Of a DNA stretch of 34,322 nucleotides, positions 1 through 7,807 are shown piece after piece. Numbering within the stretch: the stretch's first letter is position 1; each line of letters opens with the position of its first letter. This stretch comes from Actinomycetes bacterium. Lineage in GTDB: Bacteria > Actinomycetota > Actinomycetes > Mycobacteriales > Mycobacteriaceae. Made by a program: the position numbers and the translations under genes. The notes below the pieces were generated by a model, which saw only the letters and a list, made by a program, of their open reading frames with translations, ran no database searches and had not been told where the DNA came from. The stretch is taken from positions 1-34,322 of the forward strand of contig JAHZJB010000044.1 of the NCBI GenBank assembly GCA_022601135.1, in the 5' to 3' direction.

Positions 1-2
1 GC

Positions 3-278
3 GGCACTTTCAGCGGCCGATCCCACATCTCGCGGCGGGGCCGGCCCCGGTTGCGGCTGGCCGCGTGGCGCGCCGCCTGGGGAGCACTGCACCACAACCC
101 GGTGATGGACGCCCGATACCGATATCTGCGGACCCGCCAAGATAATCCGCTCACCGACGGCCAAGCCCGGGCCGCGACCGCAGCTGCGTTGCTGCGTTGG
201 CTGCACGTCATCACTACCCGAAAAATGAAATGGGATCCACGTCTGGCTGCTGGTGAGGTGATGCCCCTGGCTGCCTGA
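3..278 (+). CDS. IS110-family transposase, C-terminal fragment (cut by window edge)
   Basis: The frame is open from the window edge to a TGA at 276-278, so only about 91 C-terminal residues are present. The stretch ISRRGRPRLRLAAWRAAWGA, followed by LHHNPVMDARY and ALLRWLHVITTRKMKWDP, is typical of the tail of IS110-type (DEDD plus Transposase_20) transposases of actinobacteria, where a hairpin-like GRP motif is followed by a helical tail. The catalytic DEDD residues and the serine-containing region would lie upstream, outside the window. An internal ATG at 51 is not the true start, because the family motif begins upstream of it. Recognition is from memory of the family. Whether the upstream part is intact cannot be judged. 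Confidence 0.7.
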   Translation, partial: GTFSGRSHISRRGRPRLRLAAWRAAWGALHHNPVMDARYRYLRTRQDNPLTDGQARAATAAALLRWLHVITTRKMKWDPRLAAGEVMPLAA

Positions 279-579
279 TAAAGCACCGCGTTAGACCACG
301 GTTGGGGCCAAGCTCCACGCGCGCGTGAGGCGCCCTGGACGACCTCGTCAGACACCTTGAGCAGGCCCTGCCGTCCTGATGAACTCGGTTGAATCGTCCT
401 GATGAACTCGGTTGAATGAAGTCGGGTACAAGCCCGCTTGACGCACTACGTTGAGACCAGGACCGGGCAGGCCACCCCAACCAACACCCCTTGACTTATT
501 CCACTTATGAAGGTGTCCGTACGTCGACGCGCCGGCCCTCCTGGCATTTCGCGCGCGCTCGCGGCTCTACGGCAGTGCG
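279..579. other. Non-coding 3' flank of the IS110 element up to the ROK gene
   Basis: These 300 bases hold no convincing gene on either strand. They contain the 23-bp tandem duplication at 372-417, a CGGG-tacaag-CCCG mini-hairpin near 422-436 and the probable right end of the insertion sequence. In the IS110/IS1111 superfamily, non-coding flanks encode the guide (bridge/seek) RNA that selects the target. Whether this 3' flank does so here is inference. Confidence 0.4.
372..417. repeat. Perfect 23-bp tandem duplication
   Basis: Two identical 23-base units, each beginning CGTCCTGATGAACTCGG, lie head to tail at 372-394 and 395-417. The duplication sits 94 bases after the transposase stop codon, in the non-coding 3' part of the IS110 element. 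It may be a slippage product or part of the element end. The sequence alone does not show a function. Confidence 0.9.
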
Positions 580-1494
580 TTACTGCGTGCCGTGTCGAAC
601 CAGTGCGGCGGCACCGACCAGGCCGGCGTCGCCGCCCAGCGCCGCGGGCACCACCTGCAACGCTCGGATGAAGTCCAGTCCCGCAAGCTCGCGCAACGCC
701 GCACGCAACGGGTCGAACAACAGCGGGCCGGCCCGCGCGACGCCGCCGCCAACGACGACCAGGTCCAGATCGCACACCGCGGCTACCGAGGCGATCGCCG
801 CCGCCAGGGCACGCGCACCGCGCCGGAAAGCACGCACTCCGACCGGGTCGCCGCGGTCGGCGGCCTCAGCGAGTGCCCTCGCGCCGGCATCCGCGGGAGC
901 CGGCCAGCCCTGAGCGTGCGCCCACCGAGCCAGTGCGGGACCCGAGGCAATTGTTTCGACGCATCCGCGGCCGCCGCACACGCACGGCGCGCCGTCGGTG
1001 TCGACGACGACGTGCCCGACATGACCGGCGTTGCCGGTGCGCCCGTGATAGGGCGACCCGTCGAGCACCAAACCTCCGCCAACGCCGGTTGAGACAACCA
1101 TCCCGAGCATGAATGGCTTATCGAATCCGGCTCCGCGCCAGGACTCGCCCAGCGCCATGCACAGCCCGTCGCCGCCCAGACCAACCGGCACACCGGTGAC
1201 CTCAGCAACATGCTCCACGAGGGGGAAACACCGCCACGAAGCGATGTTGATCGGGCTGACAGTTCCGCGCGCGATGTCCACTGGGCCCGCTGATGCGACC
1301 CCTACTCCCACCACCGTCCCGCCGGCCTCTGCGAGCATGTCGACGAGCAAGGACTCGACGGCCGTCCACACCATCTCGGCGTCGCCCCCTGGCGTGGGGC
1401 GCCGGCGGCGGTGAATCAAGGTCCCGTCACGGTCAAGCAGACCGGCAGCGAGCTTGGTGCCACCGATGTCGAGTGCCAGTATGCGATCTGCCAT
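580..1494 (-). CDS. ROK-family sugar kinase, HxGH variant
   Basis: This 304-residue protein is a ROK (repressor, ORF, kinase) family sugar kinase without an N-terminal DNA-binding domain, so an enzyme rather than a regulator. The phosphate-binding DIGGTK is at residues 9-14, a GGDGLCMALGE stretch with the probable catalytic Asp near residue 109, and the zinc-binding CVCGGRGC at 171-178. The usual sugar-binding ExGH motif reads HVGH (158-161), with His where the family has Glu. It is last in a minus-strand operon: its ATG shares one base with the upstream stop codon (TGATG at 1492-1496), so translation is probably coupled. Together with the alpha-mannosidase two genes upstream, this suggests phosphorylation of a released hexose such as mannose. 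Position and sequence match my memory of Rv0650. Substrate is inferred. Confidence 0.85.
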   Translation of the reverse strand: MADRILALDIGGTKLAAGLLDRDGTLIHRRRRPTPGGDAEMVWTAVESLLVDMLAEAGGTVVGVGVASAGPVDIARGTVSPINIASWRCFPLVEHVAEVTGVPVGLGGDGLCMALGESWRGAGFDKPFMLGMVVSTGVGGGLVLDGSPYHGRTGNAGHVGHVVVDTDGAPCVCGGRGCVETIASGPALARWAHAQGWPAPADAGARALAEAADRGDPVGVRAFRRGARALAAAIASVAAVCDLDLVVVGGGVARAGPLLFDPLRAALRELAGLDFIRALQVVPAALGGDAGLVGAAALVRHGTQ

Positions 1495-2108
1495 CAGTGC
1501 CTATGGGTGTTGTCGGGCTGTCGGGGATCGCCGGGGTGCTCATAGCCGGGCGCGAGGACCACAACTTCGGCGCATCGCCGGTCCAGCCAGCGGCGGTACT
1601 CGCGGCGTCGAGCGGCTGCCAGCAGATACGCGGCAACGACGGGCAGCACCTCGTCGAGATCGGCACCGATGGGCGCGCGCCGCCATCCCCCGGGTACTTC
1701 GGCACGCTCTGCAAAACGGAACGGGTTACGAACTTGATAGTCCCAGACCTCTTCCGGGCTGACCCGCGCCGATTCAGTGACGCGTGCATACACCGCGCGG
1801 CCGACAGGCTTCGCCAACGTGGACACCGCGACGCTACCGAGCTCCAGTCGTGAAACCTCGTCGGGCAACAGATCCGCTTCGGATGGCGCGTCCTCGTCGC
1901 CGACGCCCAACTCCCTGGCTTCGGTGGCCACCACCCGTTCGGAGACCAGAACCTGGGTGATCCAGCGGCGCAGCTGCCTGGCCTCGGCGGTCCCGGGACG
2001 AGGCAAGGCGTGAGCCGAAAGCCGCTCGCGCAGGGTCTTTTCCCGGGCATCTACCTCGGCGACCGTCACGCAATCGCCGCCGACCGTGGCGGCCACCTCA
2101 ACGTGCAT
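1494..2108 (-). CDS. Unknown protein between mannosidase and ROK kinase (Rv0649-like position)
   Basis: I do not recognise a catalytic family in this 204-residue protein. I chose the ATG at 2106-2108, which overlaps the end of the mannosidase gene by 11 bases; a longer reading frame upstream would lie inside the mannosidase. The N-terminal 70 residues (GGDCVTVAEVDAREKTLRE, then a helical ITQVLVSERVVATEARELG) resemble the N-terminal helices of SurA/PpiC-type chaperones, with a polar C-terminal half. No signal peptide is visible. The M. tuberculosis gene at this position is, as I remember it, labelled fabD2, but no GHSxGE acyltransferase motif is present here, so that name is not used. Overlaps on both sides show it is translated with the mannosidase and the kinase. 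Confidence 0.7.
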   Translation of the reverse strand: MHVEVAATVGGDCVTVAEVDAREKTLRERLSAHALPRPGTAEARQLRRWITQVLVSERVVATEARELGVGDEDAPSEADLLPDEVSRLELGSVAVSTLAKPVGRAVYARVTESARVSPEEVWDYQVRNPFRFAERAEVPGGWRRAPIGADLDEVLPVVAAYLLAAARRREYRRWLDRRCAEVVVLAPGYEHPGDPRQPDNTHRH

Positions 2109-5100
2109 GGCGCACCCGCACCTCGACCGCCGGCGAGTACACGAGTTCTCCCGCACACGCGACGCGGACCAACGCCCACCACTGGCCCGGCTGCGTCCAT
2201 GCCGGTGGCGCGACGTCGAACGCCAACTCGACAGTACCCCGTGCCGGAACAACGTCCCCGACAACGTTGGGCCCCAACCACTCCCATGTTCCCCAGGGCG
2301 ACACTAGGTGCGCTTCCACCGCGAGGTCGGCATGCACATCGGTTTCCACGGTCACGCGCAGCCGAGCTGATTCCCCCGCAGCGAGGTCGAGGGCCAGCGG
2401 CTCGGCGACCAGTCGGAGTACCTCGTCGTCATGAGCCCCCAGGGAGATAACGCAGACATCCTCGACCGTCTGATGCCACGAAACCGGGATAGCGCCCCCG
2501 GTCGCCGTCAACTCCGCGCGTACCGGGTACAGACCGGGCACCGCATCATCAGGCACCGTCACCTCGACAGTGGACTCCAGATACTCAACAGGCGGCAGCA
2601 CAAAAGGCAGTTCATCCACCGCGAGATTCCAGCCGGGTGGCGGCAGCAAGCGCACCCTGCCGTGCAACGCGGTGTCGGTCGCATCGCTCACCGCCGTCAG
2701 CCGGAGCGGAACCACCGCGCCGGCAGTCGTCGCCAACCGACGCGGGTGCAGGTGCGCAACCGCGGGCAGACCGCCGAGCGGGGCCGGTCCGCGGTTGTGC
2801 AGCCAGTATCTCGCGTACAACGGCTGGGCCGGTTCGGCGGACGGAGCCAGGTTCACCTGTTCGGCACTGAGTACCGGCGGAAGGTTGAGCCGCGTTCGCA
2901 GCGTCGTGATCTCGAAGCCGCGCAGCGCCACTGCGGCCGCTTCGCCACCGAGCGGCTGTTCGATCAGATCCAGACGGTCCGGTGTCGCGATACTGCGCAG
3001 CCCCGACCGCACGGTGACCTCCGCGCCCCGACCCAGCGTCTCGACCAGTCGGACGACGATGCCGTCGGCAGGGTCGACGTGTCGGGCACTGCCGGTGGCT
3101 GTCGGGTTGCCCACTGCTTTGAGCGCAGCAATACTTGCGCGTCGTTCAGGTTCGACCTGCAACAGCGATCCCGATGCGGGCAGGCCACCGAGGGTTGGAT
3201 CCTGACGAGCGATGACCGGCTGGAGCGGTTGATTGAATTCGGCACTGCGGGCGGGCATATCGATGTCGCGCCAGTCACCCTCAGCTGACGTCACAGCGTA
3301 ATCGAAGGTATGGGTCCAGTGTTGCAGCGCGAAATTGGATCCGTCCGGAGCGGTGCGACGGGGTGGGTCGATCCACGTGCCGGACGGCCATCCTGTGCAG
3401 GATCGCAACAGGGACGCATGCAGGGTGCCTTCGATGTCGACGGCGAAACCTGGCACTCCCCGATTGATCACGGCGACGGTGCGCGACTCAAAGCCTTCTA
3501 CTGCGCCCCGAACGTCCTGGTCGACAACGATCTCGGCGTCGGCAAGGTCGTCGATCAGCCCGGCAACGGCTGCTGCGGTGTCGCCGTCGGCGCCGACCAC
3601 CAGCACCGGAAGTGCGCCTGCATCCCGCAGATCAGCTCCGGGTAACCAGACATCCCGCAGCGGTTTGGCGGCTGGGATCCACACTCGGGAGGGAACGGCC
3701 CCAGATCCGAGAACCATTGCAGTGAAGCTGTTTACGGTGCCGCCACCGACGCTGATCCGTACGTCGGGCAGGTTCGAGTCGACGGACAGGTCGCCGTACC
3801 GGGGCGCGTCCGCAACGGTACAAGTGGCGGTGACCCCGGCTCGAGCGAGCGCGGCCATCAGTTCCCGGATCAGCGGACCGGTCACGGCATCAGGCCGGGC
3901 CGGGGTCACCACCTCGGCCACCGAGATCGATCGCACAGCGCCGCTGCTGAAGCGCACCCGCGCCGTGGAGGACAGGCCAAACCACCCGAATGCGGGGTTA
4001 TCCAATGTGTGCGGAAAGACCGCGGTGTCAACCGATTCCGCCGAACCGGGCCGGTGCAGCAGACCGAAGCCGCGGCCGATCACGGCGTTTCCGACCTCGC
4101 TGACCGGCATTGCGCCCGGAATCGGACAGGGCCATCGCAGCCTGAGCAGGCGGTCAGCCCCGCTGAATTCGTCGATGGTGGTGCGGCAGTCCAGACGATC
4201 AACCCCCCGCCACAGTGTCAGAGTCTGCGTGTAGCGCAGCAGTCCGGGGATCTCTCCGGTGACTACCAGGCGCTCGCCCAGGGCACTGCGGTAACCGCGC
4301 ACCGAGGTGGCCGGCAGCTGCGACGAGGTGGTCACCGGGCCTTTCGGCAAGAGATGCCATGGCCCCTCCCCTGCGGTGGGATGTGCGGGGTACTCGTCGT
4401 ACACGGCGAGCTCATTGCCAACCCGGCCGTCGGCGATGAGCTCGCGACCCGCGGCAATCAGCGAACTCACCGCGCCGCCCCGCGCCTCGTCTATCCGGAG
4501 CCGGTAGTAGTCGTTGGCGATCTCTGGAACGTGTTTGCCCGTCAACGGCTTCCACAACTCGGCGGAGCCGCCCGGAACGATCCGGTAGGAGCGCCAGCCC
4601 AATGACGGTACATCGGTCGCCAGCCAGGTGATCGTATGCCCACCGTGTTCGGACAACACCGGGATTCGACGGCCGTCGCTGTCGACGAGGTGACCTGACA
4701 GGGGTTCGTCCAGATGTAAGGCGACCACGTCAGAGCGACCGTGCGACAAAGGGTTCCACACCACCACGGACGCGTCGACCGCTCTGGAGATCAGCGTGAG
4801 CGCGCGGTCCCGCGCTTCACTTCCAAGCTGCCAGGCATCTCGCCAGCCGGTGAGCAGGTCCAGGTAGACCTGGTCGGATTCCGACCCGGTGATGGCGTCG
4901 TGGTGGGCGCCGTACGCCAATTGCACCCAGGCCTTGGCCAAGGCCGGCTCGGGGTAGGTGGCACCGGTCAGCAAACCGGCGAATACGGCAAACCGCTCGC
5001 CATGCAAGACCGCGTTCTCCGCGGCCCGGTTGGCTTGCTTGGTGTCGATGTAGGACACGTCTTTGCCGGTATAGATCGGGTTCATGTCGCGGGTCTGCGG

Positions 5101-6276
5101 AGACGGCGCTGTTCCCCGCTCGTGGAGTTCGTCTCGCACCGCGGCGAAGAATTCCCGGGGCAACGCGCACACAAAGCGTGGCCACGTGTAACGAGCGTTC
5201 CAGTCGCGGTGAATCTCGGTGACCCACTTGTTGGGCGGGGTGTAGTCGGTGCCAACCGGCAGCAGCACGTTTCGGGTCAGCGCTACCTTCCTCATCCTGA
5301 CGAAGAGCTCATAGGTGGCGGCTTCGGCGTCCCCCAGGGACGCTGATGAGTCCATCCACCATCCGGCGGCATAGTGCGCCGGCATGTAATGGGTCAGTAG
5401 GCCCCGGCCGGACGGCGCCATCCATTCGAACTCGCTGGCGAACTGCATGCGCTCGGGGTCACCGTTCCGCCCGTTCTCGGATGCCATGGGCCCCCATTGA
5501 TGGTGCGGTCCACGCGCCCAGGAACTCGACGTCAAGCCCGCGTCCGCCACCATGCCCGGGAATTGGGGGTCGTGGCCGAACACGTCCAGCTGCCACGCCG
5601 TCGACGGGTCAGCACCCAGGACGTCCCGCTGAAAACCCACGCCGTGCACCAAATTCCGGATGGTCGTCTCCGGGTTGGTGAGGTTGGTGTTGGGCTCGTT
5701 GTAGGTACCGCCCATGATTTCGACGCGACCCTCGGCGATCATCGCGCGCAGATCCGCGCGGTCCTCGGGGTGGGTGTCCCAGAAGGGTTTGAGGTAGTCG
5801 ACCTCGGCGAGCACGAACTTGTATTCCGGCTCTCGCCTGGCCATCTCGAGGTGAGCACTGACCAGGTCGAAGCCGTTCGCCTGGCGGCATCGGCCGGGCG
5901 GATCCTCGGTCCAGGTGCTGGTGTAGGCCGCTTGGGTGTTCCACCACACCGGGTCATAGTGGAAGTGGCTGACCATGAACATGGTCCAGCCGGCTTCGGC
6001 GACGGTGAAGTCGAAATCGACGGCACTCGGGCCGGCGGCTGCAATCGCCGGCCGTCGCTGTCCAGCGACTGGATCGGTGACCCGGACCGCAACCTCCACC
6101 GGCCCACCACCGACGTCGGCCACCGCCGTACCGACGGTGTGCAATCCCGGCCCCTCGACGCGCACCGGTGTCGGGACCGAGCAGCCGCGATGGGAGACCC
6201 GGACTATCTGGAGGGGCTCGTCAGACGGTCCGGTGAACAGCTCGGTGGACTCGGCCGCGAGCACCTCGATGGGCAT
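2098..6276 (-). CDS. Glycoside hydrolase family 38 alpha-mannosidase
   Basis: This large protein (1392 residues) removes alpha-linked mannose from glycans. An N-terminal beta-rich segment (about 1-95) precedes the GH38 catalytic domain, which opens with SHFHYDPVWW: H104, H106 and D108 occupy the metal-binding HxHxD positions. The nucleophile is probably D231 in DVFGHDPQFPG. The middle and C-terminal parts are the beta-sandwich domains of the family, and the last ~200 residues (ESTVEVTVPDDAVPGLYPV) look like NEW3-type beta domains. No signal peptide or membrane helix is visible, so it may act in the cytosol on recycled mannosides. The start at 6276 is preceded by GGAAGATTGAGGA. It heads a three-gene operon and diverges from the ABC1-kinase gene. 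It resembles my memory of Rv0648, but is longer. The natural substrate is not shown. Confidence 0.9.
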   Translation of the reverse strand: MPIEVLAAESTELFTGPSDEPLQIVRVSHRGCSVPTPVRVEGPGLHTVGTAVADVGGGPVEVAVRVTDPVAGQRRPAIAAAGPSAVDFDFTVAEAGWTMFMVSHFHYDPVWWNTQAAYTSTWTEDPPGRCRQANGFDLVSAHLEMARREPEYKFVLAEVDYLKPFWDTHPEDRADLRAMIAEGRVEIMGGTYNEPNTNLTNPETTIRNLVHGVGFQRDVLGADPSTAWQLDVFGHDPQFPGMVADAGLTSSSWARGPHHQWGPMASENGRNGDPERMQFASEFEWMAPSGRGLLTHYMPAHYAAGWWMDSSASLGDAEAATYELFVRMRKVALTRNVLLPVGTDYTPPNKWVTEIHRDWNARYTWPRFVCALPREFFAAVRDELHERGTAPSPQTRDMNPIYTGKDVSYIDTKQANRAAENAVLHGERFAVFAGLLTGATYPEPALAKAWVQLAYGAHHDAITGSESDQVYLDLLTGWRDAWQLGSEARDRALTLISRAVDASVVVWNPLSHGRSDVVALHLDEPLSGHLVDSDGRRIPVLSEHGGHTITWLATDVPSLGWRSYRIVPGGSAELWKPLTGKHVPEIANDYYRLRIDEARGGAVSSLIAAGRELIADGRVGNELAVYDEYPAHPTAGEGPWHLLPKGPVTTSSQLPATSVRGYRSALGERLVVTGEIPGLLRYTQTLTLWRGVDRLDCRTTIDEFSGADRLLRLRWPCPIPGAMPVSEVGNAVIGRGFGLLHRPGSAESVDTAVFPHTLDNPAFGWFGLSSTARVRFSSGAVRSISVAEVVTPARPDAVTGPLIRELMAALARAGVTATCTVADAPRYGDLSVDSNLPDVRISVGGGTVNSFTAMVLGSGAVPSRVWIPAAKPLRDVWLPGADLRDAGALPVLVVGADGDTAAAVAGLIDDLADAEIVVDQDVRGAVEGFESRTVAVINRGVPGFAVDIEGTLHASLLRSCTGWPSGTWIDPPRRTAPDGSNFALQHWTHTFDYAVTSAEGDWRDIDMPARSAEFNQPLQPVIARQDPTLGGLPASGSLLQVEPERRASIAALKAVGNPTATGSARHVDPADGIVVRLVETLGRGAEVTVRSGLRSIATPDRLDLIEQPLGGEAAAVALRGFEITTLRTRLNLPPVLSAEQVNLAPSAEPAQPLYARYWLHNRGPAPLGGLPAVAHLHPRRLATTAGAVVPLRLTAVSDATDTALHGRVRLLPPPGWNLAVDELPFVLPPVEYLESTVEVTVPDDAVPGLYPVRAELTATGGAIPVSWHQTVEDVCVISLGAHDDEVLRLVAEPLALDLAAGESARLRVTVETDVHADLAVEAHLVSPWGTWEWLGPNVVGDVVPARGTVELAFDVAPPAWTQPGQWWALVRVACAGELVYSPAVEVRVRHAR

Positions 6277-6451
6277 TCCTCAATCTTCCGTTCTCCACCC
6301 GGCTGCAATCATCTTTTCCGCCGAAATCACGACTAGGCAGAGAAACACCGAGAGAGCACCTGCACAGTTGCCATTTCGACGGTCGACGCAGGAATGTGAC
6401 CGCGGGCACAAGCTGTTTTTGACCAGCGACCAGATTTGAGAGACTTCAGCC
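6277..6451. promoter_or_regulatory. Divergent promoter region between mannosidase operon and ABC1 kinase
   Basis: These 175 bases separate two divergent genes and must carry both promoters. A TTGACC box at 6419-6424 could be a -35 element for the plus-strand gene, but no clear TANNNT -10 lies at the right distance. No strong promoter is visible for the minus strand. The region is less GC-rich than its flanks. Confidence 0.4.
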
Positions 6452-7807
6452 ATGAGCACTACCCGAAAGTCGCAGCACCGCGAGATGGCCAAGCTGGACC
6501 AGGTGCCCTTGCCCGTCGAGGCAGCCCGCATCGGAGCGACGGGATGGCAGGTCAGCCGTACCGGCGCGCGCGTCACAGCCAAGCTGCTGGGCCGCGGCTC
6601 GCTGCAACAGAAGATCGTCCGACAGATCCCGCAGACATTTGCCGATCTGGGGCCTACTTACGTGAAGTTCGGCCAGATCATCGCCTCCAGCCCGGGTGCC
6701 TTCGGCGAACCGCTGAGCCGCGAGTTCCGCAGCCTGCTGGATCGGGTGCCGCCCGCCGACGCCGACGCCGTGCACAAACTGTTCCGGGAGGATCTCGGCG
6801 ACGAACCGGCCAACCTTTTCCGGTCGTTCGACGAGAAGCCGTTCGCCTCGGCGTCCATCGCGCAGGTGCACTACGCCACGCTGCACTCCGGCGAAGAGGT
6901 CGTGGTGAAAATCCAGCGGCCGGGAATCCGTCGCCGGGTAGCTGCGGATCTGCAGATCCTCAAGCGGGGCGCCCGGCTGGTCGAGCTGGCCAAGCTCGGC
7001 CAGCGACTGTCGGCCCAGGATGTCGTCGCCGACTTCGCCGACAACCTAGCCGAGGAACTGGACTTCCGGTTGGAGGCCCAGTCGATGGACGCCTGGGTCG
7101 CACACATGCACGCTTCCCCACTGGGCAGCAATATCCGGGTACCGCAGGTGTACTGGGATCTGACCAGCGAGCGGGTGCTGACCATGGAGCGTGTCACCGG
7201 TGTCCGGATCGATGACGCCGCCGCGATACGCGAAAAAGGGTTCGACGGCACCGAGTTGGTCAAGGCTCTGCTGTTCAGCCTCTTCGAGGGCGGTTTGCGC
7301 CACGGCCTATTCCACGGCGATCTGCACGCGGGCAATCTGTACGTCGATGACGATGGCAAGATCGTGTTCTTCGACTTCGGCATCATGGGCCGCATCGACC
7401 CGCGCACCAGATGGCTGCTGCGTGAGCTGGTGCACGCGCTGTTGGTCAAAAAGGATCATGCAACAGCGGGCAAGATCGTTGTGATGATGGGCGCGGTCGG
7501 GACCGTCAAGCCCGAGGCGCAGGCCGCCAAGGACCTGGAGAAGTTCGCCACGCCGCTGACCATGACAACACTCGGCGAGTTGAGCTACGCCGAGATCGGT
7601 AAGCAGCTCTCGGCGCTCGCCGACGCCTATGACGTCAAACTGCCACGCGAGCTGGTCCTGATCGGGAAACAGTTTCTCTATGTAGAGCGTTATATGAAGC
7701 TCCTGGCTCCGCGCTGGCAGATGATGAGCGACCCGCAGCTCACCGGCTACTTCGCCAACTTCATGGTTGAGATCAGTCGCGAGCATTCCGACGAAGTCGA
7801 AGCGTGA
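6452..7807 (+). CDS. ABC1/UbiB-family atypical kinase
   Basis: This 451-residue protein belongs to the ABC1/ADCK/UbiB atypical kinase family, linked elsewhere to ubiquinone and isoprenoid-lipid metabolism. The family-specific KxGQ motif is KFGQ at residues 72-75, followed by the alanine-rich loop ASIAQVHYA that replaces the glycine-rich loop, then VVKIQRPG with the ATP-site lysine. The catalytic loop HGDLHAGN lies at 288-295 and the metal-binding DFG at 308-310, so all key residues are present and the enzyme is probably an active ATPase or kinase. Near-C-terminal hydrophobic residues may give membrane association. The ATG at 6452 has only a weak ribosome site (GAGAG). The stop overlaps the next start (GTGA at 7804-7807), so it is coupled to the hydrolase gene. 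The pair equals the Rv0647c-lipG pair in my memory. Substrate unknown. Confidence 0.88.
   Translation: MSTTRKSQHREMAKLDQVPLPVEAARIGATGWQVSRTGARVTAKLLGRGSLQQKIVRQIPQTFADLGPTYVKFGQIIASSPGAFGEPLSREFRSLLDRVPPADADAVHKLFREDLGDEPANLFRSFDEKPFASASIAQVHYATLHSGEEVVVKIQRPGIRRRVAADLQILKRGARLVELAKLGQRLSAQDVVADFADNLAEELDFRLEAQSMDAWVAHMHASPLGSNIRVPQVYWDLTSERVLTMERVTGVRIDDAAAIREKGFDGTELVKALLFSLFEGGLRHGLFHGDLHAGNLYVDDDGKIVFFDFGIMGRIDPRTRWLLRELVHALLVKKDHATAGKIVVMMGAVGTVKPEAQAAKDLEKFATPLTMTTLGELSYAEIGKQLSALADAYDVKLPRELVLIGKQFLYVERYMKLLAPRWQMMSDPQLTGYFANFMVEISREHSDEVEA

Larger units (their letters stand above)
1..512 (+). mobile_element. 3' part of an IS110-family insertion sequence
   Basis: The first 278 bases encode the C-terminal end of an IS110-type transposase. 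After its stop codon come about 200 bases without a convincing gene, containing a 23-bp tandem repeat and a short hairpin (CGGG/CCCG near 422-436). The right boundary is uncertain. I place it near 512 because the TTGACTTATTCCAC stretch after 490 resembles what I remember of mycobacterial IS110 right ends, and because the ROK gene reading frame ends at 580. IS110 elements lack classical terminal inverted repeats, so the edge cannot be fixed by eye. The left part lies outside the window, so whether the element is intact is unknown. Confidence 0.55.

Noticed and set aside
372..417. Possible CRISPR-like array
   Set aside because: Only two units with no spacers; a simple tandem duplication. No CRISPR array was seen elsewhere.
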